The notes beneath the pieces are model-generated. The model saw only the letters and a list, made by a program, of their open reading frames with translations. It was not told the origin of the DNA and did not search any database. Shown in pieces: positions 46,456-59,450 of a DNA stretch of 64,000 nucleotides. Origin of the DNA: Ranitomeya variabilis. Taxonomy: Eukaryota > Chordata > Amphibia > Anura > Dendrobatidae. The position numbers were made by a program, and so were the translations under genes. The first letter of the stretch is position 1. The number at the start of each line of letters is the position of its first letter. The stretch is taken from positions 845,966,514-846,030,513 of the forward strand of contig NC_135232.1 of NCBI RefSeq assembly GCF_051348905.1, in the 5' to 3' direction.

Positions 46456-47064
46456 TCTTTTAAATTTCATCCTATCACTTTGTTTAAATTTCAGCTTGTG
46501 CTTTAAGTTAAGTTACATGCTTAGTTCACTCATTTGTTATTAAAAAATAAAAATGTTGCTTTTCTTCTAGATAGGAAAAGATACATTTGAATATGTCCAA
46601 ACTGAATGCACGATGCTTTGCTTGATTTTGGCATTGTACAGTGATATTAAGCAGGAACATATGTTTCCCATAAAAAGCAAGCAGAACCAAAGTGAGTTCT
46701 ACTTTTCTCTGTAGCACATGTGGCATCAACATTATGAAAGACAATAAACATCAGTACTGAGCTGTACGTATGTGAATTCAGCTTTGGAGAAAGCTAAATC
46801 AATTGCTTGATGTTGCAGCTCCACCTGCTTGTAACTGCACAAGTCTGATAGCTTTTCACTGGGCTGAGTGCTCAACACTGCTCTTTCCCATTTTCCTATG
46901 CATAGAGTTAAAAAAGAGATGTAACCTGACACCTCATTGTGCTGGCAGTGTTGACTTTGATTTTGAGTTTGCACAGTGACATAAAGAAAGCAGCATATCT
47001 TAGGGTACAGATCGATGAATAGGAAGAGAATCTTAAAAAATGTACAAACTTTTTTCTGGAGAGG

Positions 47065-47137
47065 GCCTGGGTATCTCAGTCGGTAGAGCATCAGACTTTT
47101 AATCTGAGAGTCCAGGGTTCAAGTCCCTGTTCAGGCG
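47065..47137 (+). tRNA. trnak-uuu: tRNA-Lys(UUU) variant, class B
   Basis: Class B, T6 terminator. Confidence 0.75.
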
Positions 47138-47750
47138 TTTTTTAAATTTCATCCTATCACTTTGTTTAAATTTCAGCTTGTACTTTAAGTTAAGTTACAT
47201 GCTTAGTTCACTCATTTGTTATTAAAAAATAAAAATATTGCTTTTCTTCTAGATAGGAAAAGATACATTTGAATATGTCCAAACTGAATGCACGATGCTT
47301 TGCTTGATTTTGGCATTGTACAGTGATATTAAGCAGGAACATATGTTTCCCATAAAAAGCAAGCAGAACCAAAGTGAGTTCTACTTTTCTCTGTAGCACA
47401 TGTGGCATCAACATTATGAAAGACAATAAACATCAGTACTGAGCTGTACGTATGTGAATTCAGCTTTGGAGAAAGCTAAATCAATTGCTTGATGTTGCAG
47501 CTCCACCTGCTTGTAACTGCACAAGTCTGATAGCTTTTCACTGGGCTGAGTGCTCAACACTGCTCTTTCCCATTTTCCTATGCATAGAGTTAAAAAAGAG
47601 ATGTAACCTGACACCTCATTGTGCTGGCAGACAGTGTTGACTTTGATTTTGAGTTTGCACAGTGACATAAAGAAAGCAGCATATCTTAGGGTACAGATCG
47701 ATGAATAGGAAGAGAATCTTAAAAAATGTACAAACTTTTTTCTGGAGAGG

Positions 47751-47823
47751 GCCTGGGTATCTCAGTCGGTAGAGCATCAGACTTTTAATCTGAGAGTCCA
47801 GGGTTCAAGTCCCTGTTCAGGCG
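47751..47823 (+). tRNA. trnak-uuu: tRNA-Lys(UUU) variant, class B
   Basis: Class B, T6 terminator. Confidence 0.75.
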
Positions 47824-48436
47824 TTTTTTAAATTTCATCCTATCACTTTGTTTAAATTTCAGCTTGTACTTTAAGTTAAGTTACATGCTTAGTTCACTCA
47901 TTTGTTATTAAAAAATAAAAATGTTGCTTTTCTTCTAGATAGGAAAAGATACATTTGAATATGTCCAATCTGAATGCACGATGCTTTGCTTGATTTTGGC
48001 ATTGTACAGTGATATTAAGCAGGAACATATGTTTCCCATAAAAAGCAAGCAGAACCAAAGTGAGTTCTACTTTTCTCTGTAGCACATGTGGCATCAACAT
48101 TATGAAAGACAATAAACATCAGTACTGAGCTGTACGTATGTGAATTCAGCTTTGGAGAAAGCTAAATCAATTGCTTGATGTTGCAGCTCCACCTGCTTGT
48201 AACTGCACAAGTCTGATAGCTTTTCACTGGGCTGAGTGCTCAACACTGCTCTTTCCCATTTTCCTATGCATAGAGTTAAAAAAGAGATGTAACCTGACAC
48301 CTCATTGTGCTGGCAGACAGTGTTGACTTTGATTTTGAGTTTGCACAGTGACATAAAGAAAGCAGCATATCTTAGGGTACAGGTCGATGAATAGGAAGAG
48401 AATCTTAAAAAATGTACAAACTTTTTTCTGGAGAGG

Positions 48437-48509
48437 GCCTGGGTAGCTCAGTCGGTAGAGCATCAGACTTTTAATCTGAGGGTCCAGGGTTCAAGTCCCT
48501 GTTCAGGCG
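48437..48509 (+). tRNA. trnak-uuu: tRNA-Lys(UUU), class A, weak terminator
   Basis: Exact consensus, followed by TCTTTC. Confidence 0.93.
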
Positions 48510-49113
48510 TCTTTCAAATTTCATCCTATCACTTTGTTTAAATTTCAGCTTGTGCTTTAAGTTAAGTTACATGCTTAGTTCACTCATTTGTTATTAAAAA
48601 AAAAAATTGTGGCTTTTCTTCTAGATAGGAAAAGATACATTTGATTATGTCCAAACTGAATGCACGATGCTTTGCTTGATTTTTGCATTGTACAGTGATA
48701 TTAAGCAGGAACATATGTTTCCCATAAAAAGCAAGCAGAACCAAAGTGAGTTCTACTTTTCTCTGTAGCACATGTGGCATCAACATTATGAAAGACAATA
48801 AACATCAGTACTGAGCTGTACGTATGTGAATTCAGCTTTGGAGAAAGCTAAATCAATTGCTTGATGTTGCAGCTCCACCTGCTTGTAACTGCACAAGTCT
48901 GATAGCTTTTCACTGGGCTGAGTGCTCAACACTGCTCTTTCCCATTTTCCTATGCATAGAGTTAAAAAAGAGATGTAACCTGACACCTCATTGTGCTGGC
49001 AGACAGTGTTGACTTTGATTTTGAGTTTGCACAGTGACATAAAGAAAGCAGCATATCTTAGGGTACAGGTCGATGAATAGGAAAAAAAATGTACAAACTT
49101 TTTTCTGGAGAGG

Positions 49114-49186
49114 GCCTGGGTAGCTCAGTCGGTAGAGCATCAGACTTTTAATCTGAGGGTCCAGGGTTCAAGTCCCTGTTCAGGCG
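49114..49186 (+). tRNA. trnak-uuu: tRNA-Lys(UUU), class A
   Basis: Exact consensus, T4 terminator, upstream TTAAAAAA deleted. Confidence 0.95.
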
Positions 49187-49795
49187 TCTTTTAAATTTCA
49201 TCCTATCACTTTGTTTAAATTTCAGCTTGTGCTTTAAGTTAAGTTACATGCTTAGTTCACTCATTTGTTATTAAAAAATAAAAATGTTGCTTTTCTTCTA
49301 GATAGGAAAAGATACATTTGAATATGTCCAAACTGAATGCACGATGCTTTGCTTGATTTTGGCATTGTACAGTGATATTAAGCAGGAACATATGTTTCCC
49401 ATAAAAAGCAAGCAGAACCAAAGTGAGTTCTACTTTTCTCTGTAGCACATGTGGCATCAACATTATGAAAGACAATAAACATCAGTACTGAGCTGTACGT
49501 ATGTGAATTCAGCTTTGGAGAAAGCTAAATCAATTGCTTGATGTTGCAGCTCCACCTGCTTGTAACTGCACAAGTCTGATAGCTTTTCACTGGGCTGAGT
49601 GCTCAACACTGCTCTTTCCCATTTTCCTATGCATAGAGTTAAAAAAGAGATGTAACCTGACACCTCATTGTGCTGGCAGTGTTGACTTTGATTTTGAGTT
49701 TGCACAGTGACATAAAGAAAGCAGCATATCTTAGGGTACAGATCGATGAATAGGAAGAGAATCTTAAAAAATGTACAAACTTTTTTCTGGAGAGG

Positions 49796-49868
49796 GCCTG
49801 GGTATCTCAGTCGGTAGAGCATCAGACTTTTAATCTGAGAGTCCAGGGTTCAAGTCCCTGTTCAGGCG
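49796..49868 (+). tRNA. trnak-uuu: tRNA-Lys(UUU) variant, class B
   Basis: Class B, T6 terminator. Confidence 0.75.
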
Positions 49869-50481
49869 TTTTTTAAATTTCATCCTATCACTTTGTTTAA
49901 ATTTCAGCTTGTACTTTAAGTTAAGTTACATGCTTAGTTCACTCATTTGTTATTAAAAAATAAAAATATTGCTTTTCTTCTAGATAGGAAAAGATACATT
50001 TGAATATGTCCAAACTGAATGCACGATGCTTTGCTTGATTTTGGCATTGTACAGTGATATTAAGCAGGAACATATGTTTCCCATAAAAAGCAAGCAGAAC
50101 CAAAGTGAGTTCTACTTTTCTCTGTAGCACATGTGGCATCAACATTATGAAAGACAATAAACATCAGTACTGAGCTGTACGTATGTGAATTCAGCTTTGG
50201 AGAAAGCTAAATCAATTGCTTGATGTTGCAGCTCCACCTGCTTGTAACTGCACAAGTCTGATGGCTTTTCACTGGGCTGAGTGCTCAACACTGCTCTTTC
50301 CCATTTTCCTATGCATAGAGTTAAAAAAGAGATGTAACCTGACACCTCATTGTGCTGGCAGACAGTGTTGACTTTGATTTTGAGTTTGCACAGTGACATA
50401 AAGAAAGCAGCATATCTTAGGGTACAGATCGATGAATAGGAAGAGAATCTTAAAAAATGTACAAACTTTTTTCTGGAGAGG

Positions 50482-50554
50482 GCCTGGGTATCTCAGTCGG
50501 TAGAGCATCAGACTTTTAATCTGAGAGTCCAGGGTTCAAGTCCCTGTTCAGGCG
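50482..50554 (+). tRNA. trnak-uuu: tRNA-Lys(UUU) variant, class B
   Basis: Class B, T6 terminator. The spacer before it has a private A-to-G (GATGGC). Confidence 0.75.
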
Positions 50555-51167
50555 TTTTTTAAATTTCATCCTATCACTTTGTTTAAATTTCAGCTTGTAC
50601 TTTAAGTTAAGTTACATGCTTAGTTCACTCATTTGTTATTAAAAAATAAAAATGTTGCTTTTCTTCTAGATAGGAAAAGATACATTTGAATATGTCCAAT
50701 CTGAATGCACGATGCTTTGCTTGATTTTGGCATTGTACAGTGATATTAAGCAGGAACATATGTTTCCCATAAAAAGCAAGCAGAACCAAAGTGAGTTCTA
50801 CTTTTCTCTGTAGCACATGTGGCATCAACATTATGAAAGACAATAAACATCAGTACTGAGCTGTACGTATGTGAATTCAGCTTTGGAGAAAGCTAAATCA
50901 ATTGCTTGATGTTGCAGCTCCACCTGCTTGTAACTGCACAAGTCTGATAGCTTTTCACTGGGCTGAGTGCTCAACACTGCTCTTTCCCATTTTCCTATGC
51001 ATAGAGTTAAAAAAGAGATGTAACCTGACACCTCATTGTGCTGGCAGACAGTGTTGACTTTGATTTTGAGTTTGCACAGTGACATAAAGAAAGCAGCATA
51101 TCTTAGGGTACAGGTCGATGAATAGGAAGAGAATCTTAAAAAATGTACAAACTTTTTTCTGGAGAGG

Positions 51168-51240
51168 GCCTGGGTAGCTCAGTCGGTAGAGCATCAGACT
51201 TTTAATCTGAGGGTCCAGGGTTCAAGTCCCTGTTCAGGCG
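51168..51240 (+). tRNA. trnak-uuu: tRNA-Lys(UUU), class A, weak terminator
   Basis: Exact consensus, followed by TCTTTC. Confidence 0.93.
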
Positions 51241-51844
51241 TCTTTCAAATTTCATCCTATCACTTTGTTTAAATTTCAGCTTGTGCTTTAAGTTAAGTTA
51301 CATGCTTAGTTCACTCATTTGTTATTAAAAAAAAAAATTGTGGCTTTTCTTCTAGATAGGAAAAGATACATTTGATTATGTCCAAACTGAATGCACGATG
51401 CTTTGCTTGATTTTTGCATTGTACAGTGATATTAAGCAGGAACATATGTTTCCCATAAAAAGCAAGCAGAACCAAAGTGAGTTCTACTTTTCTCTGTAGC
51501 ACATGTGGCATCAACATTATGAAAGACAATAAACATCAGTACTGAGCTGTACGTATGTGAATTCAGCTTTGGAGAAAGCTAAATCAATTGCTTGATGTTG
51601 CAGCTCCACCTGCTTGTAACTGCACAAGTCTGATAGCTTTTCACTGGGCTGAGTGCTCAACACTGCTCTTTCCCATTTTCCTATGCATAGAGTTAAAAAA
51701 GAGATGTAACCTGACACCTCATTGTGCTGGCAGACAGTGTTGACTTTGATTTTGAGTTTGCACAGTGACATAAAGAAAGCAGCATATCTTAGGGTACAGG
51801 TCGATGAATAGGAAAAAAAATGTACAAACTTTTTTCTGGAGAGG

Positions 51845-51917
51845 GCCTGGGTAGCTCAGTCGGTAGAGCATCAGACTTTTAATCTGAGGGTCCAGGGTTC
51901 AAGTCCCTGTTCAGGCG
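51845..51917 (+). tRNA. trnak-uuu: tRNA-Lys(UUU), class A
   Basis: Exact consensus, T4 terminator, upstream TTAAAAAA deleted. Confidence 0.95.
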
Positions 51918-52526
51918 TCTTTTAAATTTCATCCTATCACTTTGTTTAAATTTCAGCTTGTGCTTTAAGTTAAGTTACATGCTTAGTTCACTCATTTGTT
52001 ATTAAAAAATAAAAATGTTGCTTTTCTTCTAGATAGGAAAAGATACATTTGAATATGTCCAAACTGAATGCACGATGCTTTGCTTGATTTTGGCATTGTA
52101 CAGTGATATTAAGCAGGAACATATGTTTCCCATAAAAAGCAAGCAGAACCAAAGTGAGTTCTACTTTTCTCTGTAGCACATGTGGCATCAACATTATGAA
52201 AGACAATAAACATCAGTACTGAGCTGTACGTATGTGAATTCAGCTTTGGAGAAAGCTAAATCAATTGCTTGATGTTGCAGCTCCACCTGCTTGTAACTGC
52301 ACAAGTCTGATAGCTTTTCACTGGGCTGAGTGCTCAACACTGCTCTTTCCCATTTTCCTATGCATAGAGTTAAAAAAGAGATGTAACCTGACACCTCATT
52401 GTGCTGGCAGTGTTGACTTTGATTTTGAGTTTGCACAGTGACATAAAGAAAGCAGCATATCTTAGGGTACAGATCGATGAATAGGAAGAGAATCTTAAAA
52501 AATGTACAAACTTTTTTCTGGAGAGG

Positions 52527-52599
52527 GCCTGGGTATCTCAGTCGGTAGAGCATCAGACTTTTAATCTGAGAGTCCAGGGTTCAAGTCCCTGTTCAGGCG
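52527..52599 (+). tRNA. trnak-uuu: tRNA-Lys(UUU) variant, class B
   Basis: Class B, T6 terminator. Confidence 0.75.
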
Positions 52600-53212
52600 T
52601 TTTTTAAATTTCATCCTATCACTTTGTTTAAATTTCAGCTTGTACTTTAAGTTAAGTTACATGCTTAGTTCACTCATTTGTTATTAAAAAATAAAAATAT
52701 TGCTTTTCTTCTAGATAGGAAAAGATACATTTGAATATGTCCAAACTGAATGCACGATGCTTTGCTTGATTTTGGCATTGTACAGTGATATTAAGCAGGA
52801 ACATATGTTTCCCATAAAAAGCAAGCAGAACCAAAGTGAGTTCTACTTTTCTCTGTAGCACATGTGGCATCAACATTATGAAAGACAATAAACATCAGTA
52901 CTGAGCTGTACGTATGTGAATTCAGCTTTGGAGAAAGCTAAATCAATTGCTTGATGTTGCAGCTCCACCTGCTTGTAACTGCACAAGTCTGATAGCTTTT
53001 CACTGGGCTGAGTGCTCAACACTGCTCTTTCCCATTTTCCTATGCATAGAGTTAAAAAAGAGATGTAACCTGACACCTCATTGTGCTGGCAGACAGTGTT
53101 GACTTTGATTTTGAGTTTGCACAGTGACATAAAGAAAGCAGCATATCTTAGGGTACAGATCGATGAATAGGAAGAGAATCTTAAAAAATGTACAAACTTT
53201 TTTCTGGAGAGG

Positions 53213-53285
53213 GCCTGGGTATCTCAGTCGGTAGAGCATCAGACTTTTAATCTGAGAGTCCAGGGTTCAAGTCCCTGTTCAGGCG
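53213..53285 (+). tRNA. trnak-uuu: tRNA-Lys(UUU) variant, class B
   Basis: Class B, T6 terminator. Confidence 0.75.
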
Positions 53286-53898
53286 TTTTTTAAATTTCAT
53301 CCTATCACTTTGTTTAAATTTCAGCTTGTACTTTAAGTTAAGTTACATGCTTAGTTCACTCATTTGTTATTAAAAAATAAAAATGTTGCTTTTCTTCTAG
53401 ATAGGAAAAGATACATTTGAATATGTCCAATCTGAATGCACGATGCTTTGCTTGATTTTGGCATTGTACAGTGATATTAAGCAGGAACATATGTTTCCCA
53501 TAAAAAGCAAGCAGAACCAAAGTGAGTTCTACTTTTCTCTGTAGCACATGTGGCATCAACATTATGAAAGACAATAAACATCAGTACTGAGCTGTACGTA
53601 TGTGAATTCAGCTTTGGAGAAAGCTAAATCAATTGCTTGATGTTGCAGCTCCACCTGCTTGTAACTGCACAAGTCTGATAGCTTTTCACTGGGCTGAGTG
53701 CTCAACACTGCTCTTTCCCATTTTCCTATGCATAGAGTTAAAAAAGAGATGTAACCTGACACCTCATTGTGCTGGCAGACAGTGTTGACTTTGATTTTGA
53801 GTTTGCACAGTGACATAAAGAAAGCAGCATATCTTAGGGTACAGGTCGATGAATAGGAAGAGAATCTTAAAAAATGTACAAACTTTTTTCTGGAGAGG

Positions 53899-53971
53899 GC
53901 CTGGGTAGCTCAGTCGGTAGAGCATCAGACTTTTAATCTGAGGGTCCAGGGTTCAAGTCCCTGTTCAGGCG
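53899..53971 (+). tRNA. trnak-uuu: tRNA-Lys(UUU), class A, weak terminator
   Basis: Exact consensus, followed by TCTTTC. Confidence 0.93.
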
Positions 53972-54584
53972 TCTTTCAAATTTCATCCTATCACTTTGTT
54001 TAAATTTCAGCTTGTGCTTTAAGTTAAGTTACATGCTTAGTTCACTCATTTGTTATTAAAAAAAAAAATTGTGGCTTTTCTTCTAGATAGGAAAAGATAC
54101 ATTTGATTATGTCCAAACTGAATGCACGATGCTTTGCTTGATTTTTGCATTGTACAGTGATATTAAGCAGGAACATATGTTTCCCATAAAAAGCAAGCAG
54201 AACCAAAGTGAGTTCTACTTTTCTCTGTAGCACATGTGGCATCAACATTATGAAAGACAATAAACATCAGTACTGAGCTGTACGTATGTGAATTCAGCTT
54301 TGGAGAAAGCTAAATCAATTGCTTGATGTTGCAGCTCCACCTGCTTGTAACTGCACAAGTCTGATAGCTTTTCACTGGGCTGAGTGCTCAACACTGCTCT
54401 TTCCCATTTTCCTATGCATAGAGTTAAAAAAGAGATGTAACCTGACACCTCATTGTGCTGGCAGACAGTGTTGACTTTGATTTTGAGTTTGCACAGTGAC
54501 ATAAAGAAAGCAGCATATCTTAGGGTACAGGTCTATGAATAGGAAGAGAATCTTAAAAAATATACAAACTTTTTTCTGGAGAGG

Positions 54585-54657
54585 GCCTGAGTATCTCAGT
54601 CGGTAGAGCATCAGACTTTTAATCTGAGAGTCCAGGGTTCAAGTCCCTGTTCTGGCG
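54585..54657 (+). tRNA. trnak-uuu: tRNA-Lys(UUU) class B with G6A and A69T
   Basis: Class B plus G6A, which turns the 6-67 wobble into A-U, and A69T, which gives a T4/T69 mismatch. Upstream private changes are GTCTATG and AATATACA. T6 terminator. It may be a decaying copy. Confidence 0.55.
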
Positions 54658-55270
54658 TTTTTTAAATTTCATCCTATCACTTTGTTTAAATTTCAGCTTG
54701 TACTTTAAGTTAAGTTACATGCTTAGTTCACTCATTTGTTATTAAAAAATAAAAATGTTGCTTTTCTTCTAGATAGGAAAAGATACATTTGAATATGTCC
54801 AAACTGAATGCACGATGCTTTGCTTGATTTTGGCATTGTACAGTGATATTAAGCAGGAACATATGTTTCCCATAAAAAGCAAGCAGAACCAAAGTGAGTT
54901 CTACTTTTCTCTGTAGCACATGTGGCATCAACATTATGAAAGACAATAAACATCAGTACTGAGCTGTACGTATGTGAATTCAGCTTTGGAGAAAGCTAAA
55001 TCAATTGCTTGATGTTGCAGCTCCACCTGCTTGTAACTGCACAAGTCTGATAGCTTTTCACTGGGCTGAGTGCTCAACACTGCTCTTTCCCATTTTCCTA
55101 TGCATAGAGTTAAAAAAGAGATGTAACCTGACACCTCATTGTGCTGGCAGACAGTGTTGACTTTGATTTTGAGTTTGCACAGTGACATAAAGAAAGCAGC
55201 ATATCTTAGGGTACAGGTCGATGAATAGGAAGAGAATCTTAAAAAATGTACAAACTTTTTTCTGGAGAGG

Positions 55271-55343
55271 GCCTGGGTAGCTCAGTCGGTAGAGCATCAG
55301 ACTTTTAATCTGAGGGTCCAGGGTTCAAGTCCCTGTTCAGGCG
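55271..55343 (+). tRNA. trnak-uuu: tRNA-Lys(UUU), class A, weak terminator
   Basis: Exact consensus, followed by TCTTTC. Confidence 0.93.
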
Positions 55344-55951
55344 TCTTTCAAATTTCATCCTATCACTTTGTTTAAATTTCAGCTTGTGCTTTAAGTTAAG
55401 TTACATGCTTAGTTCACTCATTTGTTATTAAAAAAAAAATTGTGGCTTTTCTTCTAGATAGGAAAAGATACATTTGATTATGTCCAAACTGAATGCACGA
55501 TGCTTTGCTTGATTTTTGCATTGTACAGTGATATTAAGCAGGAACATATGTTTCCCATAAAAAGCAAGCAGAACCAAAGTGAGTTCTACTTTTCTCTGTA
55601 GCACATGTGGCATCAACATTATGAAAGACAATAAACATCAGTACTGAGCTGTACGTATGTGAATTCAGCTTTGGAGAAAGCTAAATCAATTGCTTGATGT
55701 TGCAGCTCCACCTGCTTGTAACTGCACAAGTCTGATAGCTTTTCACTGGGCTGAGTGCTCAACACTGCTCTTTCCCATTTTCCTATGCATAGAGTTAAAA
55801 AAGAGATGTAACCTGACACCTCATTGTGCTGGCAGTGTTGACTTTGATTTTGAGTTTGCACAGTGACATAAAGAAAGCAGCATATCTTAGGGTACAGATC
55901 GATGAATAGGAAGAGAATCTTAAAAAATGTACAAACTTTTTTCTGGAGAGG

Positions 55952-56024
55952 GCCTGGGTAGCTCAGTCGGTAGAGCATCAGACTTTTAATCTGAGGGTCC
56001 AGGGTTCAAGTCCCTGTTCAGGCG
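55952..56024 (+). tRNA. trnak-uuu: tRNA-Lys(UUU), class A
   Basis: Exact consensus, T4 terminator. Confidence 0.96.
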
Positions 56025-56633
56025 TCTTTTAAATTTCATCCTATCACTTTGTTTAAATTTCAGCTTGTGCTTTAAGTTAAGTTACATGCTTAGTTCACTC
56101 ATTTGTTATTAAAAAATAAAAATGTTGCTTTTCTTCTAGATAGGAAAAGATACATTTGAATATGTCCAAACTGAATGCACGATGCTTTGCTTGATTTTGG
56201 CATTGTACAGTGATATTAAGCAGGAACATATGTTTCCCATAAAAAGCAAGCAGAACCAAAGTGAGTTCTACTTTTCTCTGTAGCACATGTGGCATCAACA
56301 TTATGAAAGACAATAAACATCAGTACTGAGCTGTACGTATGTGAATTCAGCTTTGGAGAAAGCTAAATCAATTGCTTGATGTTGCAGCTCCACCTGCTTG
56401 TAACTGCACAAGTCTGATAGCTTTTCACTGGGCTGAGTGCTCAACACTGCTCTTTCCCATTTTCCTATGCATAGAGTTAAAAAAGAGATGTAACCTGACA
56501 CCTCATTGTGCTGGCAGTGTTGACTTTGATTTTGAGTTTGCACAGTGACATAAAGAAAGCAGCATATCTTAGGGTACAGATCGATGAATAGGAAGAGAAT
56601 CTTAAAAAATGTACAAACTTTTTTCTGGAGAGG

Positions 56634-56706
56634 GCCTGGGTAGCTCAGTCGGTAGAGCATCAGACTTTTAATCTGAGGGTCCAGGGTTCAAGTCCCTGTT
56701 CAGGCG
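56634..56706 (+). tRNA. trnak-uuu: tRNA-Lys(UUU), class A
   Basis: Exact consensus, T4 terminator. Confidence 0.96.
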
Positions 56707-57319
56707 TCTTTTAAATTTCATCCTATCACTTTGTTTAAATTTCAGCTTGTGCTTTAAGTTAAGTTACATGCTTAGTTCACTCATTTGTTATTAAAAAATA
56801 AAAATGTTGCTTTTCTTCTAGATAGGAAAAGATACATTTGAATATGTCCAAACTGAATGCACGATGCTTTGCTTGATTTTGGCATTGTACAGTGATATTA
56901 AGCAGGAACATATGTTTCCCATAAAAAGCAAGCAGAACCAAAGTGAGTTCTACTTTTCTCTGTAGCACATGTGGCATCAACATTATGAAAGACAATAAAC
57001 ATCAGTACTGAGCTGTACGTATGTGAATTCAGCTTTGGAGAAAGCTAAATCAATTGCTTGATGTTGCAGCTCCACCTGCTTGTAACTGCACAAGTCTGAT
57101 AGCTTTTCACTGGGCTGAGTGCTCAACACTGCTCTTTCCCATTTTCCTATGCATAGAGTTAAAAAAGAGATGTAACCTGACACCTCATTGTGCTGGCAGA
57201 CAGTGTTGACTTTGATTTTGAGTTTGCACAGTGACATAAAGAAAGCAGCATATCTTAGGGTACAGATCGATGAATAGGAAGAGAATCTTAAAAAATGTAC
57301 AAACTTTTTTCTGGAGAGG

Positions 57320-57392
57320 GCCTGGGTATCTCAGTCGGTAGAGCATCAGACTTTTAATCTGAGAGTCCAGGGTTCAAGTCCCTGTTCAGGCG
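57320..57392 (+). tRNA. trnak-uuu: tRNA-Lys(UUU) variant, class B
   Basis: Class B, T6 terminator. CCAATCTG marker in the next spacer. Confidence 0.75.
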
Positions 57393-58005
57393 TTTTTTAA
57401 ATTTCATCCTATCACTTTGTTTAAATTTCAGCTTGTACTTTAAGTTAAGTTACATGCTTAGTTCACTCATTTGTTATTAAAAAATAAAAATGTTGCTTTT
57501 CTTCTAGATAGGAAAAGATACATTTGAATATGTCCAATCTGAATGCACGATGCTTTGCTTGATTTTGGCATTGTACAGTGATATTAAGCAGGAACATATG
57601 TTTCCCATAAAAAGCAAGCAGAACCAAAGTGAGTTCTACTTTTCTCTGTAGCACATGTGGCATCAACATTATGAAAGACAATAAACATCAGTACTGAGCT
57701 GTACGTATGTGAATTCAGCTTTGGAGAAAGCTAAATCAATTGCTTGATGTTGCAGCTCCACCTGCTTGTAACTGCACAAGTCTGATAGCTTTTCACTGGG
57801 CTGAGTGCTCAACACTGCTCTTTCCCATTTTCCTATGCATAGAGTTAAAAAAGAGATGTAACCTGACACCTCATTGTGCTGGCAGACAGTGTTGACTTTG
57901 ATTTTGAGTTTGCACAGTGACATAAAGAAAGCAGCATATCTTAGGGTACAGGTCGATGAATAGGAAGAGAATCTTAAAAAATGTACAAACTTTTTTCTGG
58001 AGAGG

Positions 58006-58078
58006 GCCTGGGTAGCTCAGTCGGTAGAGCATCAGACTTTTAATCTGAGGGTCCAGGGTTCAAGTCCCTGTTCAGGCG
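58006..58078 (+). tRNA. trnak-uuu: tRNA-Lys(UUU), class A, weak terminator
   Basis: Exact consensus, followed by TCTTTC. The next spacer has a private TTCTTGATAGG. Confidence 0.93.
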
Positions 58079-58691
58079 TCTTTCAAATTTCATCCTATCA
58101 CTTTGTTTAAATTTCAGCTTGTGCTTTAAGTTAAGTTACATGCTTAGTTCACTCATTTGTTATTAAAAAAAAAAATTGTGGCTTTTCTTCTTGATAGGAA
58201 AAGATACATTTGATTATGTCCAAACTGAATGCACGATGCTTTGCTTGATTTTTGCATTGTACAGTGATATTAAGCAGGAACATATGTTTCCCATAAAAAG
58301 CAAGCAGAACCAAAGTGAGTTCTACTTTTCTCTGTAGCACATGTGGCATCAACATTATGAAAGACAATAAACATCAGTACTGAGCTGTACGTATGTGAAT
58401 TCAGCTTTGGAGAAAGCTAAATCAATTGCTTGATGTTGCAGCTCCACCTGCTTGTAACTGCACAAGTCTGATAGCTTTTCACTGGGCTGAGTGCTCAACA
58501 CTGCTCTTTCCCATTTTCCTATGCATAGAGTTAAAAAAGAGATGTAACCTGACACCTCATTGTGCTGGCAGACAGTGTTGACTTTGATTTTGAGTTTGCA
58601 CAGTGACATAAAGAAAGCAGCATATCTTAGGGTACAGGTCGATGAATAGGAAGAGAATCTTAAAAAATGTACAAACTTTTTTCTGGAGAGG

Positions 58692-58764
58692 GCCTGGGTA
58701 GCTCAGTCGGTAGAGCATCAGACTTTTAATCTGAGGGTCCAGGGTTCAAGTCCCTGTTCAGGCG
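58692..58764 (+). tRNA. trnak-uuu: tRNA-Lys(UUU), class A, weak terminator
   Basis: Exact consensus, followed by TCTTTC. Confidence 0.93.
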
Positions 58765-59377
58765 TCTTTCAAATTTCATCCTATCACTTTGTTTAAATTT
58801 CAGCTTGTGCTTTAAGTTAAGTTACATGCTTAGTTCACTCATTTGTTATTAAAAAAAAAAATTGTGGCTTTTCTTCTAGATAGGAAAAGATACATTTGAT
58901 TATGTCCAAACTGAATGCACGATGCTTTGCTTGATTTTTGCATTGTACAGTGATATTAAGCAGGAACATATGTTTCCCATAAAAAGCAAGCAGAACCAAA
59001 GTGAGTTCTACTTTTCTCTGTAGCACATGTGGCATCAACATTATGAAAGACAATAAACATCAGTACTGAGCTGTACGTATGTGAATTCAGCTTTGGAGAA
59101 AGCTAAATCAATTGCTTGATGTTGCAGCTCCACCTGCTTGTAACTGCACAAGTCTGATAGCTTTTCACTGGGCTGAGTGCTCAACACTGCTCTTTCCCAT
59201 TTTCCTATGCATAGAGTTAAAAAAGAGATGTAACCTGACACCTCATTGTGCTGGCAGACAGTGTTGACTTTGATTTTGAGTTTGCACAGTGACATAAAGA
59301 AAGCAGCATATCTTAGGGTACAGGTCGATGAATAGGAAGAGAATCTTAAAAAATGTACAAACTTTTTTCTGGAGAGG

Positions 59378-59450
59378 GCCTGGGTAGCTCAGTCGGTAGA
59401 GCATCAGACTTTTAATCTGAGGGTCCAGGGTTCAAGTCCCTGTTCAGGCG
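59378..59450 (+). tRNA. trnak-uuu: tRNA-Lys(UUU), class A, weak terminator
   Basis: Exact consensus, followed by TCTTTC. Confidence 0.93.

Larger units (their letters stand above)
46383..49113 (+). repeat. 2,731-bp four-unit block, copy 3
   Basis: Spacings 682, 686, 686 and 677. AAATATTGC marker at 47237. Confidence 0.9.
49114..51844 (+). repeat. 2,731-bp four-unit block, copy 4
   Basis: Spacings 682, 686, 686 and 677. AAATATTGC marker at 49968. Confidence 0.9.
51845..54520 (+). repeat. 2,731-bp four-unit block, copy 5
   Basis: AAATATTGC marker at 52699. The block ends before the degenerate class B copy at 54585; the end is approximate. Confidence 0.85.
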
